This document shows positions 16,923 through 24,224 of a stretch of 50,721 nt of DNA, piece after piece. The stretch spans positions 1-50,721 of the IMG/VR virus record IMGVR_UViG_3300028920_000094. The stretch is one strand, 5' to 3'. Under the pieces are notes generated by a model, which was not told the DNA's origin, made no database searches, and was given only the letters and a program-made list of their open reading frames with translations. Both the position numbers and the translations under genes were made by a program. Each line of letters opens with the position of its first letter. Position 1 is the stretch's first letter. This DNA comes from a virus.

Positions 16923-17218
16923 TGGTCACACAGGCGCGCCACATGGTGATAGCAATGGTCAGTGGGATCATCTGTGTGGCAATCGTAGTTGGGGCCGCCA
17001 TCTGCATCGACTACCTCATCACCCCACACGGAGCACCCGCCGTCTGCCCCATCGTGGTCGTGGATGCCAACGGCATGCACTACCCCGCCCGCTGGGACCC
17101 GCCCCACCTCACCATCACCTGCCCCGACCTCCACACCGACCGCGTGCTGCTCTGCCGCATCGAGTTCTCGAACATCACCAGGAGCCTCCCCACACCGCCC
17201 GAGGAGCCCGCCCGATGA
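16922..17218 (+). CDS. Small membrane protein
   Basis: 98 residues. One transmembrane segment at residues about 8-32 (VIAMVSGIICVAIVVGAAICI), then a 65-residue soluble part with three Cys and two CP motifs (AVCPIVVV, TITCPD), likely outside the cytoplasm. No family recognised. Overlaps its neighbours at both ends, so translationally coupled. Confidence 0.72.
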   Translation: MVTQARHMVIAMVSGIICVAIVVGAAICIDYLITPHGAPAVCPIVVVDANGMHYPARWDPPHLTITCPDLHTDRVLLCRIEFSNITRSLPTPPEEPAR

Positions 17219-17610
17219 GTGAACGCCGCCACCTCCGCGTCGCACGCCTCGTCCCCACCGACTACGATGGCAGGGTCGTCGGCTGGATCGTGCACCAGAC
17301 CCACACGGGCGATCAGTTCGCCGCCGATGGCGACACCTACAAGCCCCACGGCAAAGACACCGTCCCCCTGGCATCCAAAGAATGCCCCGAAGTGCGAACC
17401 TCGGAGCCGCAGGGGATCTGCGTGGCGCTGATGCGGGGGCGGGACACGGGGTCGGCCAACGACCTGATGATCTTCGAGACGGAGGCGGACTGGGCGACCT
17501 TCGCCCGCAGCGTCGCGGAGTACAACCGCACCAACGGCGGAGAGTTCGACGGCGCGCCCGACGACGAGCCCCGCGAGGGCGACTGCCCGCTCATCCTGGC
17601 CGCCGAGTAG
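17215..17610 (+). CDS. Hypothetical protein
   Basis: 131 residues, ATGA overlap with the upstream gene. Soluble, mixed alpha/beta pattern, acidic C-terminus. No recognised motif. Confidence 0.7.
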   Translation: MSERRHLRVARLVPTDYDGRVVGWIVHQTHTGDQFAADGDTYKPHGKDTVPLASKECPEVRTSEPQGICVALMRGRDTGSANDLMIFETEADWATFARSVAEYNRTNGGEFDGAPDDEPREGDCPLILAAE

Positions 17611-17624
17611 AGGAGACCTCCCCC

Positions 17625-17840
17625 ATGCGCCGACACCTCACCATCAACGCACGCATCGTGCGAGCCAAGCCCCGCCGCAACTACCACGCGATCCGCACCG
17701 GCGTGAGTGCCCTCGGCGCCCGCCTCCCAGGCCGCACGCCCAAGGACATCGCGATCGAGGCTCTCCTCGAGCTCGCCGACCCGGCGGCCGTCGTCGACCA
17801 CGTCCGCCGCCACATCGAGGCCCGAAAGGTCAAAGCCTGA
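17625..17840 (+). CDS. Small basic protein, possible DNA-binding
   Basis: 71 residues, AGAGGAG site before ATG 17625. Arg/Lys-rich N-terminal half (RIVRAKPRRNY), then helices (PKDIAIEALLELADPAAVVDHVRRHIEARK). The helical hairpin could be a ribbon-helix-helix-like fold, but no family match is claimed. Confidence 0.68.
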   Translation: MRRHLTINARIVRAKPRRNYHAIRTGVSALGARLPGRTPKDIAIEALLELADPAAVVDHVRRHIEARKVKA

Positions 17841-18046
17841 TGCCACCTGAACCACGGCCGAGCAGGCCCCGCCCGCCAGAGCCACCGCCCTCCCAGGGAC
17901 ACCGCTCGGCCTGTACCACCACACCAGAGCCCCGCCTCTGGATATGCCTGCGCCCCACTGCGGGCTATGGCGAAAGCCCCGTGGCCATAGCAACGGCGCT
18001 TTTCGGACAGTTTGTCTCACACCCGCCGTCGAGGCGAATCACATGA
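17840..18046 (+). CDS. Doubtful Pro-rich small frame
   Basis: 68 codons starting TGATG-coupled to the previous gene but with low-complexity Pro/Arg composition. The region also holds an 8-bp inverted repeat (GCTATGGC 17964-17971 with GCCATAGC 17984-17991). More likely a noncoding spacer than a gene; kept as a weak call because of the coupled start. Confidence 0.25.
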   Translation: MPPEPRPSRPRPPEPPPSQGHRSACTTTPEPRLWICLRPTAGYGESPVAIATALFGQFVSHPPSRRIT

Positions 18047-18432
18047 CACAAAACCTCGATGAGGCGAGGCTGGGGCCGGGGACACACGCCAACGCCCTCG
18101 ACCGCAGGCTCCACGAGCTCGCGGTCGAGGGCCTGCCCATCCCCATCGACGAGGTCGAGGCCTACCACACCGCCCTCACCCGCCTGGCCAACGCGGAGGA
18201 GACGGTGCACAGCGCCCACGAGATGCTCGACGCCGTGGGCGTGGTTCGCCACGACCCCGTCGCCGGGCACCTGAGCCTCCTCCCCCGCCTCGGCCACCTC
18301 ATCGCCGAGCACCGCAGGCTGCGTGCCGACATCGACAAGGCTCGCGGCGAGCTGGCCAACCTCTACGCCTCGATCTTCACGAGTGAGTTCGGCCTGGGCG
18401 GTGCCGCCGCCCCCGACGTGGCCACCGCATAA
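18043..18432 (+). CDS. Hypothetical helical protein
   Basis: 129 residues, ATG 18043. Predicted helical bundle (LDRRLHELAVEGL, EVEAYHTALTRLANAEETV, LIAEHRRLRADIDKARGELANLYASI) with coiled-coil character. It ends in AAAPDVATA, the same tail as the next protein. The function is unknown. Confidence 0.72.
   Translation: MTQNLDEARLGPGTHANALDRRLHELAVEGLPIPIDEVEAYHTALTRLANAEETVHSAHEMLDAVGVVRHDPVAGHLSLLPRLGHLIAEHRRLRADIDKARGELANLYASIFTSEFGLGGAAAPDVATA
18403..18425 (+). repeat. 23-base repeat encoding a shared C-terminal tail, copy 1
   Basis: Identical to 18705-18727. Both copies encode the AAPDVAT end of adjacent genes in the same frame. Confidence 0.8.
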
Positions 18433-18446
18433 GAGGACCATGTGCT

Positions 18447-18734
18447 ATGACGCGAATTGCTGCACTCATCGAGCTCCGCCGCCTCGCAATAAGGGGCGAC
18501 GAGAAGGCCAAGGCTATCCTGCCCCCTGTCATCTGGCGTGTCCTCCCGCACATCCTGGAGGCGGCCCAAAAGTACAGTTGGCTCGGCGAGAGCGTGGTCG
18601 AGGATAGCGGCGACTACTGCAATAGGGCAGCGGACGCCGTGGACGACACCGAATGGCTCCGCGCCGAGGTCGCCTCCCCACTCGACCTCACCGACACCGC
18701 GGACGCCGCCGCCCCCGACGTGGCCACAGCATGA
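18447..18734 (+). CDS. Hypothetical small protein
   Basis: 95 residues, ATG 18447. Starts with a basic helix (IELRRLAIRGDEKAKAILP) and ends in the AAPDVATA tail also found on its upstream neighbour. It may be a partial duplicate or the result of recombination at the shared 3' end. No known domain. Confidence 0.7.
   Translation: MTRIAALIELRRLAIRGDEKAKAILPPVIWRVLPHILEAAQKYSWLGESVVEDSGDYCNRAADAVDDTEWLRAEVASPLDLTDTADAAAPDVATA
18705..18727 (+). repeat. 23-base repeat encoding a shared C-terminal tail, copy 2
   Basis: Second exact copy, at the 3' end of the 18447 gene. Confidence 0.8.
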
Positions 18735-18747
18735 AAGGAGTGCCGGC

Positions 18748-19230
18748 GTGAATCGCAGAGCGGTGATGGTCGTTGTGGAGGACACACAGTGGACAGTGGT
18801 TGCCACGGGAGTGCACCTGTCCTACGAGATGCCATACATCGCCGAGTTCTGGCGGCAACTCGCGGTCCAGCTCGAATTGCCCGACCCGCAGACCACGTGC
18901 CTAGGCTGCTCGGACGATGTGCTGGGCGCACAGAGCGAGGCCAACGACCTCCAGGCCAAGCTCCTGACGGCCGAGCAGGGCATCCAGGCCCGCGACGGTG
19001 AGAGCGCACGGCTCGAAGCCGCCCTCGAAGCGGCGAACAACGATGCCCTCCGGTGGCGCGACGCGGCGGCACAGAGGATGGAACAAAATACAACGGTCGC
19101 GGAGATGCTACGAAAGTGCAAGGCCCGGGTGAGGGCGGCCGAGCAGGCCCGCAACCAGGCAATGAGCCAGGCAGGCCATCACGCCAACACCCTCGACGCC
19201 ATCCGAGCCGCCCTCGCAGGCGACGAATGA
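18748..19230 (+). CDS. Coiled-coil protein
   Basis: 160 residues, GTG 18748 after AAAGGAG. Residues 1-50 form a small domain ending in CLGCSDD. The rest is a long coiled coil (AQSEANDLQAKLLTAEQGI, ESARLEAALEAANN, RKCKARVRAAEQARN). It probably oligomerises. No enzyme motif. Confidence 0.72.
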   Translation: MNRRAVMVVVEDTQWTVVATGVHLSYEMPYIAEFWRQLAVQLELPDPQTTCLGCSDDVLGAQSEANDLQAKLLTAEQGIQARDGESARLEAALEAANNDALRWRDAAAQRMEQNTTVAEMLRKCKARVRAAEQARNQAMSQAGHHANTLDAIRAALAGDE

Positions 19231-19248
19231 CGCGTGAAAGGAACCCTC

Positions 19249-19479
19249 ATGCCACGTAGTACCTATCAGATCGTCCCTGAGGGATGGCCGTGTTCCTATG
19301 AGGACTGCCCGCCCGGCCTGTTCATGGTCGACGGCACGCTCTGCTGCAAGACAGAATACAGCGACCAGTCCCCCTTTGTCTGCGAGAGCGGGGAAATCTT
19401 CTGGGGCGGCACCGACACCACCGACGACAGGAACGCTCTCGAGGTACAGCCCGTCCGCGTCATCTCCGTGGCGGTCTAG
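19249..19479 (+). CDS. Hypothetical Cys-containing small protein
   Basis: 76 residues, ATG 19249 after AAAGGA; a GTG at 19234 inside a heptamer repeat is a weaker start. Five Cys (CSYEDCPPG, LCCKTEY, VCESGE) without clear zinc-ribbon spacing. Confidence 0.65.
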   Translation: MPRSTYQIVPEGWPCSYEDCPPGLFMVDGTLCCKTEYSDQSPFVCESGEIFWGGTDTTDDRNALEVQPVRVISVAV

Positions 19480-19501
19480 CCTCGACGAAAGGGACCCTAC
19501 C

Positions 19502-19624
19502 ATGCAGCAGTGGTATACCGACACCGGCGGCTGGCTCAGCCTCGCCCTGATGCTCACCCTCGCCGCCGCCTGCCTCCTCGTCGACCACCCCCGCCACCAC
19601 AAGCAGGGAGGGCGGAAGCTGTGA
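19502..19624 (+). CDS. Short single-pass membrane protein
   Basis: 40 residues. TM segment LSLALMLTLAAACLLV followed by a basic tail (HHKQGGRKL), consistent with N-out, C-in topology. GTGA coupling to the next gene. Its function is unknown. Confidence 0.6.
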   Translation: MQQWYTDTGGWLSLALMLTLAAACLLVDHPRHHKQGGRKL

Positions 19625-19875
19625 AGCCGACATACGCCGAGCGGATGCGGGCGAGGGCACTCGCCGCCAATGAACGGAAGCGCCGGCGGGATATCAAGCG
19701 GATCGACAAGTGGTATACCCGCCAGTTCACGCAGGAGGAACGCGAGACCCGCGCCGACCGTTTCAAGGTGCACCTCGAGCCCGTGCGCGGGGGGATCCCC
19801 AGGGGCGAAGCCCTCTCGGTGGCGGGCATCCTCGCCGCCATGTTCACCCGCAGAAGGAAAGCGGCGGACGAATGA
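19621..19875 (+). CDS. Small basic protein
   Basis: 84 residues, GTG overlapping the preceding TGA. Very basic N-terminus (ERMRARALAANERKRRRDIKRI) and C-terminus (FTRRRKAADE). May bind nucleic acid. Unknown family. Confidence 0.65.
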   Translation: MKPTYAERMRARALAANERKRRRDIKRIDKWYTRQFTQEERETRADRFKVHLEPVRGGIPRGEALSVAGILAAMFTRRRKAADE

Positions 19876-20099
19876 ACCGAACCTCTGATCGCGCGTCACG
19901 CGTCACGCGGCACGTCCACATCACCCGCCGCACGCTCGACCGCCTGGCACGCCGCCGCGAGTGCGAGCCCGAGATCGAGGACACCATCGGCGGGGTCACG
20001 GTGCGGGCGAACAGCCCGCTCGCACTCCAAATTGCCAGGGGAGCCCTGGCGTCACGCGTCACCCGTCACGCGTCATCCGAACAGGAGCCAAGCCCGTGA
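19872..20099 (+). CDS. Small basic protein containing translated heptamer repeats
   Basis: 75 residues. The protein begins and ends with peptide encoded by the heptamer arrays (ASRVTRH at residues 8-14 and again about 60-66). The core between them (HITRRTLDRLARRRECEPEIEDTIGG) looks like a normal helix-rich small protein. The arrays have apparently been recruited into the gene at both ends. ATG 19872 overlaps the previous stop. Confidence 0.6.
   Translation: MNRTSDRASRVTRHVHITRRTLDRLARRRECEPEIEDTIGGVTVRANSPLALQIARGALASRVTRHASSEQEPSP
19891..19911. repeat. Heptanucleotide repeat array (coding)
   Basis: Three CGCGTCA-type units within the start of the 19872 gene. Confidence 0.75.
20050..20079. 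repeat. Heptanucleotide repeat array (coding)
   Basis: Four units within the end of the 19872 gene. Confidence 0.8.
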
Positions 20100-20281
20100 A
20101 CAAGTCGCCCATCGTCCCCTACGACCGCCTGGAGGTGGACGAGGGCGTCTTCGAGGTGCCGGAGGCCGTGCGGGCCGCGGGCGAGGCCTTCAACCAGGCC
20201 ATGGCCGAGGCATACACCGGCCGCTACTTCCTCCCCGACACGTTCGCCGTCGAGTGGCCGCCCGAGGAGCCCCCCGAGTGA
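20096..20281 (+). CDS. Hypothetical small acidic protein
   Basis: 61 residues, GTG overlapping the previous stop, with an AGGAG site upstream. Acidic, aromatic C-terminus (FAVEWPPEEPPE). No family recognised. GTGA overlap with the replication gene suggests joint expression. Confidence 0.65.
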   Translation: MNKSPIVPYDRLEVDEGVFEVPEAVRAAGEAFNQAMAEAYTGRYFLPDTFAVEWPPEEPPE

Positions 20282-20958
20282 GCAACCACGTCCAAGACCT
20301 CGTCCGCCAACGCGCACCCTACGACAAGTCGACATACTCCGTGCTCCTCGCCCTCGCGGACTGGGCGGACGACGAGGGGCGCCTGTTCTGTCTCATCTCG
20401 ACCCTCGCCCACAACGCGCGGTGCAGCAAACGCACGGCGCAGCGGGCGATCCGCAGGCTCGAGGCCGACGGGTTCCTCGAGATCCACCCCCGCCCCCGTC
20501 GCTGCAACGTCTACACCATCAACGTCCGCCGCCTCGCCTTGCAGTCCCGGTGGATCGTGCCCGACGATGCCGAAACTAAGGGTGACAAAATGACACCCCA
20601 GGGGTGTCACCGTGACAGGGGGGGGATGACACAGCGTCGGGGGGGGGATGACACGGGTGACAGGGGGGGGGTGACACCATGTCACCCAGATCCATGTCTT
20701 GATCCATGTCTAGAACCGGAAGAACGCGCGCGCACGCGCGAGGGAGCGGAAATTCAGACCCCGCACCCCGAGTGGGCAGGCGACGGTGTGGCGTGTGTGC
20801 TCGACTTCGGCGGCAGGCCGTTCGACGTGGTGCTCGAGCTCGACGGCGACGGCGACTACACGTTCCCCCACCCCACCATCCCGCGCGTGACCTGCAACGC
20901 CTCGACCTGGTGGGACCACCTCGAGCCCGCCCCCGAGCCCGTCGGCGCGGGGACATAG
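20278..20958 (+). CDS. Replication initiator-like HTH protein
   Basis: 226 residues, GTG start. Residues about 18-72 are a winged-helix HTH of the HTH_36 type (YSVLLALADWADDEGRLF, LAHNARCSKRTAQRAIRRLEADGFLE), the usual N-terminal domain of phage O-like initiators. The middle (residues about 100-137) is low complexity because it is encoded by GGGGATGACAC-like repeats, probably the origin. As in lambda O, the origin would thus lie inside the initiator gene. No helicase or loader gene was recognised nearby, so host proteins may be recruited. The C-terminal domain is acidic and unfamiliar. Confidence 0.75.
   Translation: MSNHVQDLVRQRAPYDKSTYSVLLALADWADDEGRLFCLISTLAHNARCSKRTAQRAIRRLEADGFLEIHPRPRRCNVYTINVRRLALQSRWIVPDDAETKGDKMTPQGCHRDRGGMTQRRGGDDTGDRGGVTPCHPDPCLDPCLEPEERARTREGAEIQTPHPEWAGDGVACVLDFGGRPFDVVLELDGDGDYTFPHPTIPRVTCNASTWWDHLEPAPEPVGAGT
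20582..20686. other. Iteron-like repeats, candidate replication origin
   Basis: Seven TGACA copies, several in the form GGGGGG(A/G)TGACA, plus two TGTCA copies in opposite orientation within about 105 bases, inside the initiator gene. G-runs of 7-9 are unusual even for this genome. Confidence 0.55.
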
Positions 20959-20972
20959 CTCAGGAGGATTCG

Positions 20973-21944
20973 ATGGCAGCGACCAAACGCACCAGAGGCC
21001 CGAGGATCAAGCAGTCCGACAGGCTCCGCCTGCCTCGGCGCCGTCGCCGCAAGGGTGAGCTGTGCCTGGTGGCGGTGAGCGACCTCCACGTCGGCGGGGT
21101 GGACGGCCTGTGCTATCCGTCCCAGCAGAAGCCGGGCGGGGGCACCTACCAGGCGAACGAACGCCAGCTCTGGCTCTTCGAGCAGTGGAAGGCGGCCATC
21201 CGCCGCTGGCACCACCCCGACGCGCTGGTCGTGGTCGGCGATGCCACGGCGGGCTCAGGCTCACAGAAGAAGCTCCGCTCCGCACTCTGGACCACCAATG
21301 CGATGCAGCAGGCGGAGCTGGCAGCCGACCTGGTGAACATGTGGCACGCCGGCCTCGTCTACCTGGTCGAGGGCACGGCGCGGCACGTGAAGATCGACGA
21401 GGAGACGCTGGCCGTCGAGGAGTATATGGGGCGCTACGGCCTCGTGCCCAAGGCCGTCGTGGGCAACGGCAAGCACTACGCACCCGCCGAGCGGATCGTC
21501 CGCCTCGGCGGCATCGCCTTCCACCTCTCCCACTTCCTCTCAGGCACCTCCAGCCCCGTGTCGCCCGCCACCGCGCCTGTCCGCGAGCACATCAACGCAC
21601 TCATCGCCGAGGCCCGCGGCTGGTATCCCCGCTGCGACGTGGTGCTCCGAGCCCACAGGCACTTCTACCTCAGCGTCCACTTCGGCGGCAACCGTTTCGC
21701 CGTGCGGATGCCCTGCTGGCAGATGAAGACCCGCTACGAGCGGGGCCGCAACGCCCTGCTCTGGAACCCGATGATCGGTGCCCTCCAGTTCCGCATCAAG
21801 GACGGCCACGTGTCCCTCGACGAGGGGTGCGTCGAGTGCCCCTTCAACGCCCCCGTGCCCGACGACGTGGAGGCGGACAGGGGGCGCGACCTCGAGGCCG
21901 AGCGGGCCGCACTGCTCGACCCCTTCGGAGACGAGGACGAATGA
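20973..21944 (+). CDS. Calcineurin-like metallophosphoesterase
   Basis: 323 residues, AGGAGG site before ATG 20973. Metal-ligand pattern: SDLHVGG (D37, H39), VVVGDA (GD at 89-90), GTARH in place of the usual GNHD/E at about 131-135, and a late HRH at 228-230. The altered GNH motif may change specificity. The enzyme would hydrolyse phosphodiesters or phosphomonoesters of nucleotides or nucleic acids. It follows the replication initiator, so a DNA-metabolism role is likely. The N-terminal 25 residues are very basic (RLPRRRRRKG), suggesting nucleic acid contact. Confidence 0.8.
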   Translation: MAATKRTRGPRIKQSDRLRLPRRRRRKGELCLVAVSDLHVGGVDGLCYPSQQKPGGGTYQANERQLWLFEQWKAAIRRWHHPDALVVVGDATAGSGSQKKLRSALWTTNAMQQAELAADLVNMWHAGLVYLVEGTARHVKIDEETLAVEEYMGRYGLVPKAVVGNGKHYAPAERIVRLGGIAFHLSHFLSGTSSPVSPATAPVREHINALIAEARGWYPRCDVVLRAHRHFYLSVHFGGNRFAVRMPCWQMKTRYERGRNALLWNPMIGALQFRIKDGHVSLDEGCVECPFNAPVPDDVEADRGRDLEAERAALLDPFGDEDE

Positions 21945-22138
21945 CCAGCATCGACACCTCGCTGCACCGCGTGGTGCAGTTGCCCCGGGCATGGCTCCTC
22001 GCCTCCGAGTGCGAGGCGGCCAGAGCCCCAGAGCCTGAGCCCGACGAGCCCCACTGGCTCGACGACCCCGACGCGGCCGCCGAGTATGCGGCGCTGCCCA
22101 CCGCACGCTGCCCGAGCAACTGGAGGTCTGTGAGATGA
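21941..22138 (+). CDS. Hypothetical small protein
   Basis: 65 residues, ATGA overlap with the phosphoesterase. Acidic middle (EPEPDEPHWLDDPDAAAEYAALP), ends basic. No family recognised. Confidence 0.65.
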   Translation: MTSIDTSLHRVVQLPRAWLLASECEAARAPEPEPDEPHWLDDPDAAAEYAALPTARCPSNWRSVR

Positions 22139-22139
22139 C

Positions 22140-22511
22140 ACAGGGTGCGGCGTGGCAGGGCACGGAGATGCGCGGCACGGCGGGGCCCGGCGGGGCGCGG
22201 CAAGGCACGGCACACTCCCCATCCGCACAGCACTTCAGGAGAGTTTCCCTAGGCGGGGCAAGGCCGGGCGCGGCGCGGCGAGGCAGGGCTCGGCGCGGCG
22301 AGGCAGGGCGAGGCGAGGCAAGGCACGGCACACTCCCATCCCTCGAGCATCAGGAGATCCCCTCGGCACAGACCACGGGCAGAGCGTGGGCACCGCGGCC
22401 ACAGGACTTCAGGAGAGTTTCCCCCAGGCACGGCATGGCGGGGCCCGGCAAGGCGCGGCTGGGCAAGGCGCGGCGGGGCGCGGAGCGGCAAGGCACGGCA
22501 CACTCCCATCC
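22140..22511. repeat. Pentamer (GGCNN) repeat region, three modules
   Basis: A 0.37-kb spacer built of three modules. Each has an array of pentamers of the GGCNN type (mostly GGCAA, GGCAC, GGCGC, GGCGG) ending in CACACTCCCATCC (22211-22224 in variant form, 22329-22341, 22499-22511). CAGGAGAGTTTCCC follows arrays 1 and precedes array 3 (22236-22249, 22410-22423), with a partial CAGGAGATCCC at 22351. Frames through it exist (for example from ATG 22135) but encode only Gly/Ala/Arg low-complexity sequence. It lies immediately upstream of the 22538 gene. Confidence 0.75.
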
Positions 22512-22537
22512 ACTCGATGACTGAAGGAGCACGGGCT

Positions 22538-23158
22538 ATGGCGAAGAAGGGCACCAAGGGCGGCGCGGACAAGCTCAGGTGCGACCGCATGAAGGTCACC
22601 TGCGTGGGCATCCGCCCCGTGATGTTCGACCGCTACGTGGCGCAGGACGAGCTCGACCGTGCGGCGGAGGAGAAGCTCTACCTGGACGACGAGCGGCGGG
22701 TCTGCTTCCCCGCGCTCAACATCTTCAGCTTCCTGGGCGCTGACCAGGGGTCGAAGAGCTGTGCGGCGGTGTTCATGGGCAGGGAGCGCGCCTCCTACGT
22801 GCGGGGCGTCGCCGCCTCCATCCAGATCGACCCCGACCTCGTGCCCTTCACCCGCGAGGGCAAGCCCATCGTGTTCGACAAGTTCGACGCCTCGGAGCGC
22901 GACACGGCGGCGGGCCTGCACATTGAGCACCACGTGGCGCGGGTGAAGAAGGGCGCCCAGCTCATCCCGATGGAGAAGACGCGGCCCGTGCTCGAGCTCC
23001 CCTGGGCACTCGCCTTCACCGTCACCATCTACGACCTGGGGACGCCGGTCAAGCCCGACATCATCCGGCGGTGGTTCCACCGTGGCGGCATCGAGATCGG
23101 CTTCGGCACCTTCCGCCCCGTCTACGGCCGCTTCGTGACCACGGTCGAGATGCTCTGA
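22538..23158 (+). CDS. Conserved-looking phage protein of unknown function
   Basis: 206 residues, ATG 22538 after GAAGGAG. Alpha/beta pattern; starts basic (AKKGTKGG), has a MKVTCVGIRPVMFDRY strand region, and ends in GIEIGFGTFRPVYGRF, a Gly/Phe-rich motif close to the C-terminus that I associate with phage proteins in replication/recombination regions (inference). It directly follows the pentamer repeat region, which may be its regulatory or binding site. No catalytic motif visible. Confidence 0.75.
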   Translation: MAKKGTKGGADKLRCDRMKVTCVGIRPVMFDRYVAQDELDRAAEEKLYLDDERRVCFPALNIFSFLGADQGSKSCAAVFMGRERASYVRGVAASIQIDPDLVPFTREGKPIVFDKFDASERDTAAGLHIEHHVARVKKGAQLIPMEKTRPVLELPWALAFTVTIYDLGTPVKPDIIRRWFHRGGIEIGFGTFRPVYGRFVTTVEML

Positions 23159-23187
23159 CCGCCACAACCACAGGAGGATAAGAGCTG

Positions 23188-23955
23188 ATGGCCGAGACGA
23201 CCCAAGCCCCCGCGGAGCCGACGAACCCGAAGCTGCGGGGCTCGAACCTCATCGACTGCATCCCGCAGACGGGGCCGTGCCCCAACGACTGCCCCGAGTG
23301 CTACTACAACCGGCCCGGGGCGTGGTATGCGGACATCGACACCCCCATCCTCCCCACGGCATCGGCGTGCGAGGGCAAGATCGTCCGCATCAACTCGGGC
23401 AACGACAGCAACAACGACCGCGACGACGTGCTCGAGGTGGCCAACCTCTATGCGTGGCACGACGTGCACTGCTTCCTCAACACCTCCGTGCCCCGTTTCG
23501 ACTTCCCCGTGCAGGACCCCGTCAGCCCGCTCAACACACACGGCTGGGGCCACTTCCCCGTCGTCTTCACCTGCAACGGCAAGTGGCCGGGCTACCTGGT
23601 GAAGTGCCCGACCAACGTGATGGCCGTCCGCATCCGGTGCAACACGTGGGATCTCAGCGAGCAGGAGCGGCTGGTCGACTTCTACCTCGACCAGGGCGTG
23701 CCCATCGTGATGACGTGGATGCGCTACTACCAGCAGCCCATCCCCGACGGCCACGCCCATGAGTACACGTGGCGCAAGCACCTCGCGAACGCCTATTGGT
23801 GCCCGACCTCCGAGGCCATCGTGCAGACGATGAGCCTGTTCGAGGGCTCGGGCGTCCGCATGTGCGGCACGCCGTGGTCGAGCTACTGCGTGGACTGCCG
23901 CAACTGCGAGCTCCTCTACTGGGACTGCCTCCGCAGGATGGGGGTGGAGGTGTGA
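23188..23955 (+). CDS. Radical-SAM-like cysteine-rich protein
   Basis: 255 residues. C31, C35 and C38 form CPNDCPEC, the CX3CX2C signature that holds the 4Fe-4S cluster of radical-SAM enzymes, followed by an aromatic (YYN). A later segment (RINSGNDSNNDRDD) occupies the place of the GGE-like motif. A C-terminal cluster CX2CX2CX6C at about 234-247 could bind an auxiliary iron-sulfur cluster. The protein is shorter than typical radical-SAM enzymes. The substrate is unknown. Neighbours are zinc-ribbon proteins. GTGA-coupled to the next gene. Confidence 0.62.
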   Translation: MAETTQAPAEPTNPKLRGSNLIDCIPQTGPCPNDCPECYYNRPGAWYADIDTPILPTASACEGKIVRINSGNDSNNDRDDVLEVANLYAWHDVHCFLNTSVPRFDFPVQDPVSPLNTHGWGHFPVVFTCNGKWPGYLVKCPTNVMAVRIRCNTWDLSEQERLVDFYLDQGVPIVMTWMRYYQQPIPDGHAHEYTWRKHLANAYWCPTSEAIVQTMSLFEGSGVRMCGTPWSSYCVDCRNCELLYWDCLRRMGVEV

Positions 23956-24224
23956 AGCCGGCATACAGGATCCTTCACCGCGGCAAGGACGAGTGGCGGC
24001 CACAGCGGCGGACGTGGTTCGGATGGCGTTCCCTCATGCACTGGGTGAAGCTCGAGCCGCATTCCCCGAAGTCGTATCTGCGCCCCGACTATGCCTCGCG
24101 TGCGGAGGCTCGGGGTGCGATCATCGCCGACAGGCGGCTACGCCGTGCCCGAGCCGCGAAGCGCAGGCAGAAGTGGCACGTCACCGACGAGTATCCGCCC
24201 AGGAGGATAGGAGGCGACAGGTGA
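23952..24224 (+). CDS. Small basic protein
   Basis: 90 residues, GTG overlapping the previous stop. Aromatic N-terminal half (WRPQRRTWFGWRSLMHWV), Arg-rich second half (RRLRRARAAKRRQKW). Likely nucleic-acid or partner binding. Unknown family. Confidence 0.65.
   Translation: MKPAYRILHRGKDEWRPQRRTWFGWRSLMHWVKLEPHSPKSYLRPDYASRAEARGAIIADRRLRRARAAKRRQKWHVTDEYPPRRIGGDR

Noticed and set aside
19891-20079. CRISPR-like array
   Set aside because: Units are 7 bases with no spacers of constant length. These are short tandem repeats.
22135-22524. Frame through the pentamer repeats (129 codons, ATGA-coupled)
   Set aside because: Only Gly/Ala/Arg repeat translation, and equally open in another + frame. 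Repeats explain the openness; kept as a repeat region.
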